The notes beneath the pieces were generated by a model. It had not been told where the DNA came from, ran no database searches, and saw nothing but the letters and a program-made list of their open reading frames with translations. Of a DNA stretch of 64,000 nucleotides, positions 48,124 through 61,961 are shown in pieces (within the stretch, counting starts at the first letter, position 1; each line of letters begins with the position of its first letter). The position numbers and the translations under genes are program-made. Source of the stretch: Ceratothoa steindachneri (lineage: Eukaryota; Arthropoda; Malacostraca; Isopoda; Cymothoidae); contig OZ018321.1 in the NCBI GenBank assembly GCA_963969495.1, forward strand, positions 124,138,521-124,202,520, read 5' to 3'.

Positions 48124-48489
48124 GATTCCTAGGCCTAGCTCCGGCGAAGAACGCAGCGCCCAGCAGGCAGGTGCGACAAAGGCGGGCCTTGAAGGAACAA
48201 GAACCCGGTAGCCCAATGCAACCAGTCCCTCCAAAACTGCATATCTCAAAGTTGTAAGCCGCAGTGGACGCGTTACTGGCCAAGTTCGCGTTCGTGGCCG
48301 TAGCGCAGCCACTCTCGCTCAAAACAAATTCCTCAGCGACTGGTATTCGTCTGTTTTTTTCCGGTTTTCTTTCTTTCCCGGACTGGACACTCTTCCTAAC
48401 AGACTGGGTCTAGTAAGTCATATCCGGCACAAATATCAGCCTAGGGGACAGGATAATTGAAGATGAACCGATGCTAGGACACGAGCTGG

Positions 48490-49207
48490 AGCCGACGACA
48501 ACTATTCGATCAAAAGGGGAAAATTGATGATAAATATCATTTAAATGAATGATGTTGCGCAATTATCATTTATTTCGTAATATTTTATGAAAATAAATGT
48601 TTAAATCTTTTTCAATTTAAGAAGTGGTTATTTCCAAGGGCAATTATGCAACCAGTGTTGCTCTCCACTAAAGTGGCATAAATGAAAGGAAATTGGTGAT
48701 AAGGGTAATACATCAAGTAATACTCTATTTAGGATCATTATGGATTTTATTAAAGTTGGTGACAATCCTTTGAAGTATGCTACTAGACGCTAAAGTGCTT
48801 CGAATGAACGCCAAGATCGCCTCCTGGTAATTTTCTAGTTCAACGATCGGGTTGCCCTCATCACCTAGCTTGCCTACGATTTGAAGGAACAAGTGTAAAC
48901 GATCCTGTTCACACACTTAGTCAGACACTTGTTGAAAAAGGTCTCAACTCGAAAAAGGCGATGAAGAAGACTCATCTCACCTAAGAAGCCACTAATGAAT
49001 AGGTGCGATATTTAGTGGAAATTTAAAAAAGGACTGTGACAAATGGGATAAAGTGAAAGTGTTGGTTCTTTATCCATGTGACATGGATAATGAGCCTTTA
49101 AATTGTTAGCGGGTAAGCAAATATGGTATAAAAATCCCTTGGATGTTCCTAGCTTATGGAGATACTGGGTTTGATAGGCTAACGCTTTGAACGAATGTGA
49201 GACACTG
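48490..49207. other. no gene recognised
   Basis: AT-rich spacer with short frames. Confidence 0.5.
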
Positions 49208-49677
<470 letters not shown>

Positions 49678-49683
49678 CTGAGC

Positions 49684-50074
49684 TATAACGTCCATGGTGT
49701 CAATGCGTTTAGGTTAGGTTAATAGTAAGAATTCCTTAATCTGTTAGAAGTGTCATCTGGACTTCCTCACCCCCCTTCAGCAGCGCCGCCCATACAAATG
49801 AGCTACTTATCTAAAGAAATTCATGTAATTCTTACTATCACCCTTACCTAATTTCATGAACATACACCTTATATTTTATTCTAAAAAATATATTTAGGTG
49901 AAGAACCAATCCTTCCAAACGTTTTTTGAAGTTTCTCTTTCTTAGACTAATGAAAGGTAGCGCAGTCGTATTTGTAGTGCTCCTGAAGAAGGCTGAGGAA
50001 CTCCAGGAGACTCTTTTAGAGGAAAGGAATTCTGACTATTACTCTATCCGAAATGCATTGACATGGACGTTATA
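49684..50074. mobile_element. long-TIR MITE, about 390 bp
   Basis: The left end TATAACGTCCATGGTGTCAA is mirrored by the right end, which on the minus strand reads TATAACGTCCATGTCAATGC. A second block, GTTAATAGTAAGAATTCCTT, is mirrored by GTAATAGTCAGAATTCCTT, so the inverted repeats extend over about 60 bp. TA at both extremes fits a Tc/mariner-type TA target. No coding capacity. Confidence 0.75.
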
Positions 50075-52725
50075 TTTCATTATTAAAAAAATTAATAAGT
50101 GAAGAGCCACAAGAAAATCTCCTAATTTCATATAGAAAGGGCGACCCTATTTCTTTACGAGAGCACTCCAAGATACTTCAAACTATTATCAATATTGGTC
50201 ATTTCATTGATACAAATGGTTTTCTGTAATTTAGACAGCATAAAACTCCATAGATTTAAAATGTCTTTAATCCTTATATAGCAAATATTAAATCCTGACT
50301 TAAATGACAACGCTTGATCTATCAAATTAATGATGCAGTAAACATCTTCAACTATCCAATTCCCTTACATCCCAGTCAATACTACTCACTCCGCCACCAT
50401 TTCTATTCATACAGTTAGTTTTCCCTACAACTTCAACAGACAAGGTAAGTAAATGTAATGCTATAATTTCTATTCAGATCTTCCTCATTTTCACTTGAAT
50501 TGCAGCTAATGTAAATAATTTTTTAGCATTTTTATGTGTAAACATTTTAGTGTTTAAACTTATTTATTATCTCCAGTTTTTAATTCATTAGTTCTAGTCA
50601 AACACTGTTTTCTTCACACTTGTTCATTACACTTGACTAGTTATTAATTATTTAATCATTGCAACTTTAACTTTGTTTGTGTATCCTTTGGTCAAAGATC
50701 TATTTACTAATACCATTTTTACTCTTTTTTATTTTTAATTTCCCGTTTTCCTCTTTTTCCTGCTGAATTAGTGTTAAATGTTCTCTGATTCATATGCCAT
50801 AAGATTTTTATCTAATGTATATATCCCTACAGACCAATTTGACTAAAGAGGAGAATCCTCAATGAGGATCTCCACCAATAAAAAAGACATTGCTACTGAT
50901 TCATTCATCTGTAATCCCTAACTTTGTTAAATTGGTAAGTTACTTTGATAATTAGTATATAGTGGATTAGAAAGCAGCATACTAAATGCAAAAAATCCCC
51001 AATTACTTTAGAAAATCTTTGAGGGATTATAGAACGGAATAAAGAAAAGGCTGTGAGGCAGTAACCAAAGGTCTCATACCTAAACGGCTGTTTGAATTCG
51101 TGCCATTAAATATACTACGCTCGCGAAGTCTATCGTTGCCCGCTCGAAAAATTACAAGAAATTCATATGAAGAAGCTGCGCTAAGAGACATGGGACCTGC
51201 AAATTCTGAACCTTATTGCTAGGAATTTTGTGTTTTAAGTGATCCTTTCTATGGGAAACATTTCGGACACAAATTATTCCCCATATATCGTCTCCCTACT
51301 CTCTTATTCCTAAGTGATACTTTATATATTTTTAGTTTCTTTTTAGATGTCAATTTCTTTTAACTAACATTCGAATAAAATGCATCACAGTGAAAAAAGT
51401 CTTGCGTATTTCTTTTCTCTAAGGTGATAATAAGCAAACTAGACCTCAATCTGTTTTCATATATCAGTATGTATGAGGGGAATGAATAAAACCTAATAAT
51501 AAAAGTGAGATGATAAAGAAGTAGTAGAATACATTATTTTAGCTTTTCCAGATACATCTGCAATATCATTTCTGAGATTCCAGTTAAGTTCCAAAAACGG
51601 TTTCCCTAAATCTCATTAATTTCGTTTAATTTCCTTTCAACTTCAATTTCGAATTCTTCTCAAATGTAAAATTACATCAGGTTTATAAATCTTCAAATCC
51701 ATCAGTCAACTACTTCGTGCACTTAATAGAATCGTGTTTGTGACAATTGCGTCCCCAATTTCCTATCGCTCTATGTAGGTTCCTGTATTATTTACTCTGT
51801 ATACGTAGTTTTCATACATTTGAGCTTCTAAAATATAAACTTGCTCTATGCACTATGTTTATAAAATTTCTGGAGCAAATTTCTAAACCTGCCCTTTTAC
51901 ACACATTGGCCCTTCTAATAAGACTACTTATTTTAATCATTTCATTTCAATGTGTTCTATCTAAAGATTCAGAATGCCCCAACATGTAACATCTCTAGAA
52001 ACTAATGAAGGCATTAACTGCCTCGGAGCGAAATAAGGACGTTAAATATATAGTCTACTTTCGAGAGGATGCAATGAAAGAAACTCCAATTGGATTACTT
52101 GTTATTACTACACACTAAATGGTATTGAATGTTTATGCGTAAACTAGAATATTTGAATGAGTAAATGAAACCTTGGTGAAAGAATGTTATTGAATAATAT
52201 TAATTCCTTACAGAAAAGGGTTTATGAATAACACAAGCCTTTTTATTTTTAAGCTTTTTTCTGCTGAATAAGATCTGAGACTTATAATTGACCAAATTTG
52301 CTTGGCTGATTTAAAATGTCACAAGCTTTTTTTCTATCAGATCAATATATGTATATAAATAGCATTCTGCATTTATATCTTGCCGTTTGTCGTGACTCAC
52401 TTATTGGAAGACAACGGAGTCCACGTAAGTTGACTATTAACCTACGTACAATATGAATGTTAATTATTAATGTGTAAATAATTTTATTAAGTATGTGATT
52501 ATCTTAATTTATATTGTGTCGGGTTCTCAAAAAATTGACAAAAATCACTAATGTATTTATTCAAAAGGAATTGAATTTGTTAGTATTTTTTTTTTTTTTT
52601 AAACTATTACAGTCGCCATCATGTCTGGTAGAGGGAACTGTGTTAACAGCCAAAGTTCTTTCTTTTATAAATAATAGTGATTATGTCAAAATGTTTACTT
52701 AGATTACTTGAAAAATGTAAGAAAT
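50075..52725. other. no gene recognised
   Basis: AT-rich sequence. A patch at 52154-52241 resembles 63430-63520 (TGAAT.AGTAAAT.AA and AATATTAATTC blocks), suggesting an old shared repeat. An 80-codon hydrophobic plus frame at 51747-51989 has no known motif. Confidence 0.5.
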
Positions 52726-53359
52726 TGGACCAAAAGAATTTGTTGTTCCAACGATATGTCGAGAATCAAAAGAAGAGGGAGATGACCTTTATTTGTCTCT
52801 AGTTCAGAGTTCTGTTTAGAATGAAAAAAATAAACAATATGCCAAATTCTTGAATCAGCAACTACACAGTGCCTAATTCATATGATATACCTCACTAGGG
52901 TTTTAAAAGCAGTCCTTCACGTCATGACGAAGAGAATGTAACAAAAGTTATAAAACATGAATATAATGTAGATTCTGAACATGAAAGGTTATTAACTTCC
53001 TCCGGACTAGTGTTTTAATTAGTCAGAACTGAAAAACAGTAATACGTTTTGAACTATCTGAGGAATCGTTAGGACTACTAGCTTCAAGATTAAAAAGGAA
53101 AACACTTACTTTGAAAAACTACTAAACTAAAATTTTACCGTTACAGTGACTTGTGATCGTTTACATCAATCTAATTTTTAAACTGGATTACTTTATTGTC
53201 ATGATGTGTCAGGTTTCTTAAACAGACTTGGTTTGATCAGCCAAGATTCAAATAAGGAGACACTGTTTGGGATATTCAAAAGGAAGCTTAATTTGTGGAT
53301 TATTCCATAAGAGAAATTTATATGGCTCAATTACCATTGGTCATTCAGTTCATCTAAAG
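52726..53359 (+). pseudogene. 5' part of a second copy of the 19-21 kb ORF family
   Basis: Pieces in several frames match the protein family seen at 19.1-21.0 kb. They are EFVVPTICRESKEEGDDLYL (family block FgVPMvWRE), LSEESLGLLASRLKRKTLTL (about 53060), CHDVSGFLNRLGLI (about 53200) and HKRNLYGSITIGHSVHLK ending at 53359. The last matches the family block that normally reads HNGN..SIPiGHsvhLKE. The reading is cut at the left target duplication of the hAT element and resumes after 62548. Numerous stops make it non-functional. Confidence 0.65.
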
Positions 53360-53674
53360 CAGTGGTTCTCAACCTTTTTTTCCCCTTGGACCCCTTTCCT
53401 TTAAAAAATCTTGGTGGTCCCAAAGCCCCCAAATTTTTCAGTAATAAAAAAACAAAGGAATTGTAGCAATAAGTAAAATAATCGTAAATGATTATGCTAA
53501 CTTTGAAGGAAAATTTTAAGTTTAAACTAATACAAATAAATTATTTAATAGTTAAATTCTATGGAGCATTTGTGTACATTAGTAAATAATTCATAATATA
53601 CCTTTAAAAATATAAGTGAGTAATTAAATAAAAAATGTAGACTTATTAAATGAGATCCTAGTGACTGAAGTTAG

Positions 53675-55383
53675 TCAGCGAGTTTTTTCTATATTCGGCT
53701 TTATCGATGTCAATGATAGTCGAAGATCACCCCTTTGAACAATGTCGAGTCTATTACGAGCTTTTGACAATAAGTGAGAAGCACGACTAAATCCTGATTC
53801 AACAAGGTAAGAAGATAGTAATGCAATGACGTAGAGTTGTTCTTTATTCCAGAGTAGTGGATACTTTTTAGCAGCTTTATTTGTTTTCCATATATCATGC
53901 TTCCTATCTTTAATTTTTGCCGACAATATTTCCTCACTTTGTAACTCAATGAGGGTTTCCTGTGAAGAAAAGTCTACATCGGCAACATTAACTTGGAAAG
54001 GAATTGTCACCCAAGTTTGTATATCCATCATGAGTAAATCACTAAACTGAGCTTGCATATCTTTGTGTAAATTTTCTAAATATTCACCATACAATGCAAG
54101 ATCATCATGATGCACATCGCTGCTAATTGAGGCAACACAAGGAAACTGTTCAAATGCACGAGGTCTGATATTGATCTTGTACAACTATAGCTTTTTCAGA
54201 AAAGCAGTAATTGCACCTTTACTGGATATGAGATCAGAATTTTTTCCTTGGAGCTGTTTATTAAGTAAATTGATTTTTCAAATAAATCTGATAAGTAAAA
54301 TACATAATAATTTAGTTGCAAGTAGGTGTTCTTCAAAATGGGTGTTAGCCAGAAATAAGATAATAGATTTTCAAATTGCAATAAAACGATGAAGACAATT
54401 CCCCTTTGACAACCATCTCACGTCAGCATGCATTACAAGACGTTCAAACTCTTCTCCATTTTGACTACAGAATTCACGAAAGTGGCGGTCTCTTAGAGAA
54501 TTTGATTTAATATGGTTAACCACTTTTATCACAACACTAAGGGCATCATGTAGGCGTCCACCCAATTTCTTAGCAACTAAGTGTGCCAAAGAATCACGCA
54601 GTGTATGCAAAATACTTCAGAGACAGCTTGTTTCCAGTATGCAATAAAACCTTTGTATCTGCCAGTCATTTGCTACCATCATTAGTACATGCCATTATTT
54701 TTTTGAGTGGAATATTGCTTTCCTAGAAATATGTAACAACTTCATTAGAAATTGTTTCATCTCTTGTGTCTATCTTAAGACTTCTGGCAAAAAGCATTTC
54801 GTCTCTCGGTCCTTGATCATCCATAAATCTAACATATGTTAGTAGAATTACTTCATTATCTCTTAATGTTGATTCATCAAGCTGAAGATCAACCTTTTTT
54901 ACTCGCAAATCAGCTATTAATTGCTTTTCAACATCGTCTGCCATTTAATCAATGCATCGTGACACAAATGAGTTGCTTGACGGGATGGAATTAGTGATTT
55001 CACTTGCACTTTGTTTCAGAACTGATAAAATTATAACAGACACTGCTGGCAAAATTACTGTTTCACCAATATTATGGGTTTTTCCAGCCTTTGCTATTAT
55101 CTTGCTAATTTCGTAAGATACAAATAAACACTTGAACCACTGTTTTTCTTGCTTGAAAATCATCACGGAGTTTTCTAAAGAATTGTACTGGTTTGTCTTT
55201 CTTTTAATTGTGTTTTTTTTCCAGATGTATTTTAAGTTTACAAAGCCTCATGCTTTCATTTGAAAGTATATCCATGCATATGAGGCACATTCGTTTCGTT
55301 GCATTCTGTGGTGATAGAATAAATCCGTAAGACAAATATTCAACAGAATACTGTCGGCACTTCTTCTTTGTTAGCGCCACCAT
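53675..55383 (-). pseudogene. hAT transposase (ZBED5-like), broken
   Basis: Read on the minus strand from the ATG at 55383. The N-terminal BED zinc finger has CLICMDILSNESMRLCKL then HLEKKH (C-x2-C, H-x4-H). A middle block has KTHNIGETVILPAVSVI, VSRCIDMADDVEKQL (interrupted by a stop), DLQLDESTLRDNEVILL and a YVRFMDDQG block. The first catalytic Asp is expected within LQLDES. The C-terminal hAT dimerisation block is at 53675-54184: KYPLLWNKEQLYVIALLSS, LVESGFSRASHLLSKARNRL, RGDLRLSLT. At least four stops or frameshifts break the frame. Family members bind terminal repeats through the BED finger and excise by a DDE mechanism. It is the transposase of the surrounding hAT element. Confidence 0.9.
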
Positions 55384-55570
55384 GCGTTATCTGTAAAAAT
55401 ATATCAGAAAATGTTATAGCATATATTACAGTTTATATTTAAGAATTATATGTAATTTCTTAACAAAACTAAAATTTAAATTTGCAACAAATACTGAGAG
55501 AAGTGAGTGTCCTTAAAATTTTAAGGTGAAATAGCTATGATAATTTGGTCACTTTTTGCTTAAAGTACAG

Positions 55571-57138
<1,568 letters not shown>

Positions 57139-57182
<44 letters not shown>
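57139..57182. repeat. (TA)n between 5' LTR and primer binding site
   Basis: A 44-bp TA array starting directly at the LTR 3' end. It pushes the primer binding site to 55 bp from the LTR. Confidence 0.95.
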
Positions 57183-57183
<1 letters not shown>

Positions 57184-57193
57184 TATTTACATT

Positions 57194-57211
57194 TGGTGTC
57201 AGGTGTGGGGT
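57194..57211 (+). promoter_or_regulatory. primer binding site, leucine-tRNA type
   Basis: TGGTGTCAGGTGTGGGG matches the complement of the 3' end of animal leucine tRNAs (TGGTGTCAGGAGTGGG) except at one base. This is where minus-strand DNA synthesis would be primed. Confidence 0.75.
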
Positions 57212-57679
57212 TTAACGCTATATCTTTACAAACACTGGTCTCAGTCGAGTAAAGCATAGTGTTATTCGTTATAATAATAGAGTATAGTAGTTCCCTTTTG
57301 TTTTAACGATTGCTATCCCTTTTTTTGAAACCTCAGAAGCTGGAGTAGCTCAAGGAACTGTGATAATAATTTGTTTGTGTTTTCTTTTGTGATTTTAGTC
57401 ATTGGTTATTTAGATCCAGAAACCAAGTACGAATAGGTCAGTGCCCATATTTAGGTAGGCTAATTCTATAGAGGCATAATTCTTGTTGCAAGGAATTTTA
57501 GTTCGTTGACTATTGCACCTCAAGTGCCAAGATTACTCATTTCGAATTCTGTAAAGCGCCAGGACAGTCCTTCGGACTTTCCGGAAAAAACTAATTGAGT
57601 ACGTTCATGAGGAGCAAAGAAAAGAGCGTGAAGAAAAAGAAAGAGAAATCCAACGATAAAAAGAGAAAGAGAAATCTAA

Positions 57680-58354
57680 CGAGAAGAAAGAGAAAGAGAT
57701 ATCCAACGAGAAGAAAGAGAAAGAAAAATCCAAAGAGAAGAAAGAGAAAGAGAGCAACAGGGAAGACAAGCTGAGCTTCACCATCAGATTAAATTAGCTC
57801 GTGTTGAAGCAGAAATACAGTCATCCAGTTCACCTTCCGAAGCCCCCTCCAATTTCTCACTAAAGCTCTCCAATTTCAAGGATGGAGAGGATTTTGGAGC
57901 ATTTTTAGCCCACTTTGAAAAGATCCTCGAAATCAATAACATGGATGTGGAGGCTGAAGGTGTAGTCAGATTACTTCCCTTGTTAAATTGTAAATTGCGC
58001 GATATTTTTATATCTTTACCATCTGAGTGTACAATTAACTACAGCACCTTAAAAGCTGAGTTATTGGCCACTCATAATATGACTCTCGATTTCTACCGCA
58101 AAGAATTTCGAGGAGGTCGTATTAAACCCAGGCAGACGTTCTGTCAATTCGGATACATTCTTCAGAGGAATTTTAAATTTTGGTTAGTATCCTCAAAGGT
58201 TGATCCGAACTACGAGTCCTTAACAGACTTCGTGTTGCGAGATCAATTTTTGGTGTCTCTCCCGACGGAGATCCGCGCGTTCGTCAAGGATCGTCGGTGC
58301 CAGACCTCTAAAGAATGTACCGAAGAAGCGGATGTCTATGCCCACAAGCCATAA
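57680..58354 (+). pseudogene. gag: charged coiled-coil plus SCAN-like capsid part
   Basis: The frame is open from 57680, just after an in-frame stop at 57677. It starts with a charged repeat (QREERER units, from 27-bp tandem DNA repeats at 57640-57750). ARVEAEIQSSSSPSEAPSN follows, and then the capsid-like part: FLAHFEKILEI, VVRLLPLLNCKLRDIF, YRKEFRGGRIKPRQTFCQF and LTDFVLRDQFLVSLP. These match the SCAN-like Gag region of gypsy elements of this type (RdQFL.slp). The frame ends at 58354, with the zinc-knuckle frame overlapping by 23 bp at +1. No intact start codon is kept upstream. Confidence 0.75.
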
Positions 58355-59009
58355 TTTATACCCAAAGGAGAATCGAACTTCTCACCAATCTCCCAACAAG
58401 GAAAGAAGGAAGGATTCGCGCCCCTTCACAGGAAAGTCGACGAAGTTTCCGATCCCCGTAAAACCCCAAAACTTCATTCCCCAAAACCAACAACGGGACT
58501 CCAAACCTCCCGTTAAGATTTCTCCTTCATCTCTCTTCCCGAAGCGACCAATCATATGCTTCACCTGTGGTGTAGAAAACCACATGAGCTGGAATTGCGC
58601 CCAAAATTCTAGGCTTAAAAGCGGACCAGCCCACCAAGTTCACCAGATTAATGCCACCCCGGCTTCCCCGGTGGTGCAAACCCAAGCAGCAACTTCTCCC
58701 CCTCCATCAGGCCACGAGGTAAATTTTATTTTTGCTAAAAGTTCACCCGGAACTTTGAAATTTGAGGAGGGAAGCGTGAACGGCTGCCGAGTATCGTCTC
58801 TCGTTAGATACACAGGATGTACGTGTTTCGTCGTGTCCGACGAACTCCTTCCCCCAGTGGACCCTAACCACGAAAAATTTGCGGTGGTACATGACTACCT
58901 TGGGCGGGGTACCAATTCCCCGTCGCTAGATGTTACCTGCACTGTCAATATTATGATGGCTGGGCTGAAGTTATTTCAGCACCCATATAATTCTGTTCCG
59001 TACTTATAG
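58332..59009 (+). pseudogene. zinc knuckle and dead aspartic protease of the LTR element
   Basis: A 225-codon frame, overlapping the gag end. A Pro/Lys-rich linker precedes CFTCGVENHMSWNC (C-x2-C-x4-H-x4-C), a nucleic-acid-binding zinc knuckle. Then come VNGCRVSSLVRYTGCTCFVV and SDELLP, which align with the aspartic protease start. The catalytic triad DTG reads YTG (Tyr codon at 58809-58811), so the protease is inactive. The frame stops at 59009 before the rest of pol. Confidence 0.75.
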
Positions 59010-59157
59010 GACAGAGCCCCCAAGTAAGTTCCAACCCTGTGTCTCAGGCCGCCCTTCCTCGAGGCCGAGCTAAGAAAGAAGCCCAGGAGCCCGTCCCCCT
59101 CAGAACCCCGATACCGTCCGAATTCTCGGAGATCCAGGACCTTAGGACGGCAAAAAA

Positions 59158-60036
59158 ATGGGGGAATCACTAACACTCTTAGGTGATAAGGCCCAAGACA
59201 AGGACACGGAGACTGTCCGTGGACCCCAAGAAAAAAAGTACCCCCAACGCGCCCATGGAGATACGTTCGTAGCACTAGACGAAACATCGGCGCTTGAAGA
59301 AGATTACCCCGCGGAGTCCCTTAATGTAATACAGACAGTGTGCATCCAACCTGATGCCGATTAACCTCCTCCTGCCCTACCAGGCGAGTCTTTGGAACCC
59401 TCTGTTCTGGATATTGACGCACAACTGACACCACATCAAAAGAGTCAGCTACAAGAACTAATTGAATGGAGTCACAATTTAACCACCCTATTAGCTCTTT
59501 TCGAGCGACTGCGCGAAAATGGCCTCACTATTGGCCCCAGCAAATGCCATTTTGCCCACGATCCCATAAAATACTGTGGTTTCAAAATAGGACAAAACAA
59601 GTTAGGTCCCCAAGAGGATAAGATTAGGGCAATCGCTGACATGCCCCTCCCGATTACAAAGAAGCAATTAAGATCGTTCCTAGGATCAGCTTCGTACTAT
59701 CGGCGATTCGTTCCGAAATTCGCTGCAATAACGGCGCCCCTCAGCTAGCTTCTAAAAAAGAATTCCCCCGATCGTTTACGTTGGAATGATGTCGCAGTTT
59801 CCCATTTTAATCAGCTCAAGAGTAAGCTCATTTCTGCCCCCATTTTAAAGTTGCCCAACCCGGAAAAATCCTTTGGGATTAAGACCGACGCGTCCAACGA
59901 GGGCATTGGAGGTGTACTCCTTCAATACGAGGATGACAAGACGGGTCATACAGTTGCATATGCTAGTTGCCAATTATTTCCACGCGAAAAGAGATATGCC
60001 ACTATAGAGAAGAAAGCTCTATCAATTATCTGGGTT
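59158..60036 (+). pseudogene. pol remnant: RT with core deleted, truncated RNase H
   Basis: 59158-59364 is the linker before RT. 59392-59748 reads LTPHQKSQLQELIEWSHN (the pre-RT start), then jumps to LLALFERLRENGLTIGPSKC, HDPIKYCGFKIGQNKLGPQE and LRSFLGSASYYRRFVPKFAA. These belong to the end of the RT palm and thumb, so fingers, palm and the YxDD site are gone in one in-frame deletion. After a stop, PEKSFGIKTDASNEGIGGVL and YASCQLFPREKRYATIEKKA form the RNase H start with its first Asp. It ends abruptly at about 60032 in inverted LTR sequence. Integrase is absent. Confidence 0.85.
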
Positions 60037-61185
60037 GTTGTTCTCTTCTTGACCAACAAGGGGGAAGGGTGAGAACCGTTTCTTGGCGAACGGATTCAAA
60101 AGAACAATGGCTGTTCTACGTTGTTCTCCTCTAATCAACAGGGAGGGGGGGTGCGAAAAGTCTCTTGTCTACGGGCTCAAGAACAATAGCTGTTCTAATG
60201 TTGTTCTCCTCTGAACAACAAGGGGGAAGAGTGAGAACCGTTTCCTTGCGAAGGCGTCAAAAGAACAATGGCTGTTCTAACGTTGTTCTCTATCTGAACA
60301 ACGAGGGGGAAAGCTTTGAGGACTTGGCGTCACGAAAGGCTCGAATCTTTGGCACTCAAGGGATATTGTCCTCCTTCTGGACAAGTGATGGTGAATCTTG
60401 AGGTCGAGGTCCCTTAGCGCACAAAGTAAGAGATGGTCGTGGTGATGTTACCCTACGAAAATCTGGATCTCCAATCTGATCCTAGTGGTAAAGTTTCCAT
60501 CTAAATAGTCGAGACACTCCCTTGGCGTGGGGGACAATGGAGTGGGAGCTTCGAGGGAATGCACAGCAGAGCCTGGAAACAATGCCTTATCTGCCCATAA
60601 GCCTAACTCAATCTGGCGAGGTCGGCGTATGGAGGCGAACGGGGGGAAGATAACCTCCTTGCTTAAACATTGACATCCGGTGGCTGCGATAAGGCGCCAA
60701 GCTTCGAAGCAAAGATGCACGTGGGAGCATCGTGGTTTTAAATAATATGTGATAGGAGTTGAAACTAACGCTGCCTCAACCCGTTCTATCACAAAGCCAA
60801 ACGTTACCTTTGAGTATTCAACCCTTTTGTCAATTCTATCCTGTGCTTTAAATGGTTTAGCGAACCATCCCATCTCTTTAACTTTATATTTGTTTTACCT
60901 TTTTAAATCTTTTAATCCTTGGATTAGCTCGATTCCACACGACTCTTTTCCATTCTCTGTTTATGTCAATATTTTCCGTTTTGTGTGTTGTTGATAGTTA
61001 TTATTAATAAAACTCTATTTTATTAATGATAGCAATATTATTATCCTTGAGCTCGGTTCCACTTCCTAAGCATATCGAAGATGCATAATATCGGCCAGCC
61101 AGACATCCACGCACTCTAAAGATAATTTAAGAAGTTCCCTCAACGAATAGTTATATATGGTATATCGTCGAGAGTCCATTCTACG

Positions 61186-61188
<3 letters not shown>
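60037..61188. mobile_element. rearranged 3' LTR, left half inverted
   Basis: 60037-60793 is LTR sequence in reverse orientation, from the dyad repeats back to the exact LTR terminus (TTCTATCACA at 60793). From about 60795 (AGCCAAACGTTACC) the LTR right half continues in forward orientation to CTACGACA at 61188. The segment between the dyad array and AGCCGAACG is missing. Three full dyad units and one partial unit are present. Confidence 0.85.

Positions 61189-61279
<91 letters not shown>
61189..61279. repeat. (AT)n tract flanking the LTR retrotransposon, right
   Basis: A 91-bp AT array with one G interruption near 61233, followed by a GA-rich tract to about 61345. Confidence 0.95.
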
Positions 61280-61281
<2 letters not shown>

Positions 61282-61499
61282 AAAGAAAGAGAGAGAGAAA
61301 GAAAGAAAGACAAAGAAAAAGAAAGAGGGAGATGAAGAGAGAAGACATTTTAAAATAAACCATTGCGATTTATATGGCGTGACGAGGCAGATAATGGTGA
61401 GTAATTTAACTAAACATCCAAGTTAACATATTTAACTTTGCGGTACTTCAAGTACAATATATTGGGCACTATTACCATTTCTCTGGATCAGAATGTACT

Positions 61500-61800
61500 C
61501 CAGTAATTATGTTTCAGTGTGTGTGTGTGTGTGTGAAAGAGTGCATTAATGATTAATTTCACACGTACGTGTTGATATTTGTGAAATAACATAATATAAC
61601 ATGTCATAACATGACACAACGTAAAGTAACATAATATGATGTGCATAGCTCAACATCATTATGATATATGATATAATATTTGATGCAATACAATGCGATA
61701 CAAGATGATACAATAATTATGATACGCTATATTACACTATAATACACTATAATATAATATAAAATAACATATAATAGTATAAAATGGTGTAATATAATAA
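61500..61800. repeat. low-complexity (GT)n and ATAAT/ATACAAT-rich sequence
   Basis: A short GT run near 61517-61533. After it come about 220 bp of irregular ATAATA, ATACAA and ATGATA motifs, within the hAT element. Confidence 0.7.
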
Positions 61801-61961
61801 TTGAGTAAATCCAGGAGTCAATAATTACTCCTCTCTTTGATTCATATCTAATCGGATGGAGTTCATTATTATGATCAATTGGTATGAGGGGTTCCAAGCT
61901 TATTAACTTTGCGAAGAACTTCCTAGGAATACTATTTTTTTGATACCTTTAATTCCATCTC

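Noticed and set aside
59392..59748. Intact reverse transcriptase
   Set aside because: The frame is continuous only because an in-frame deletion removed the catalytic core.
61157..61426. Protein rich in Lys/Glu after a TA array
   Set aside because: Translation of a GA-rich simple repeat next to (AT)n.
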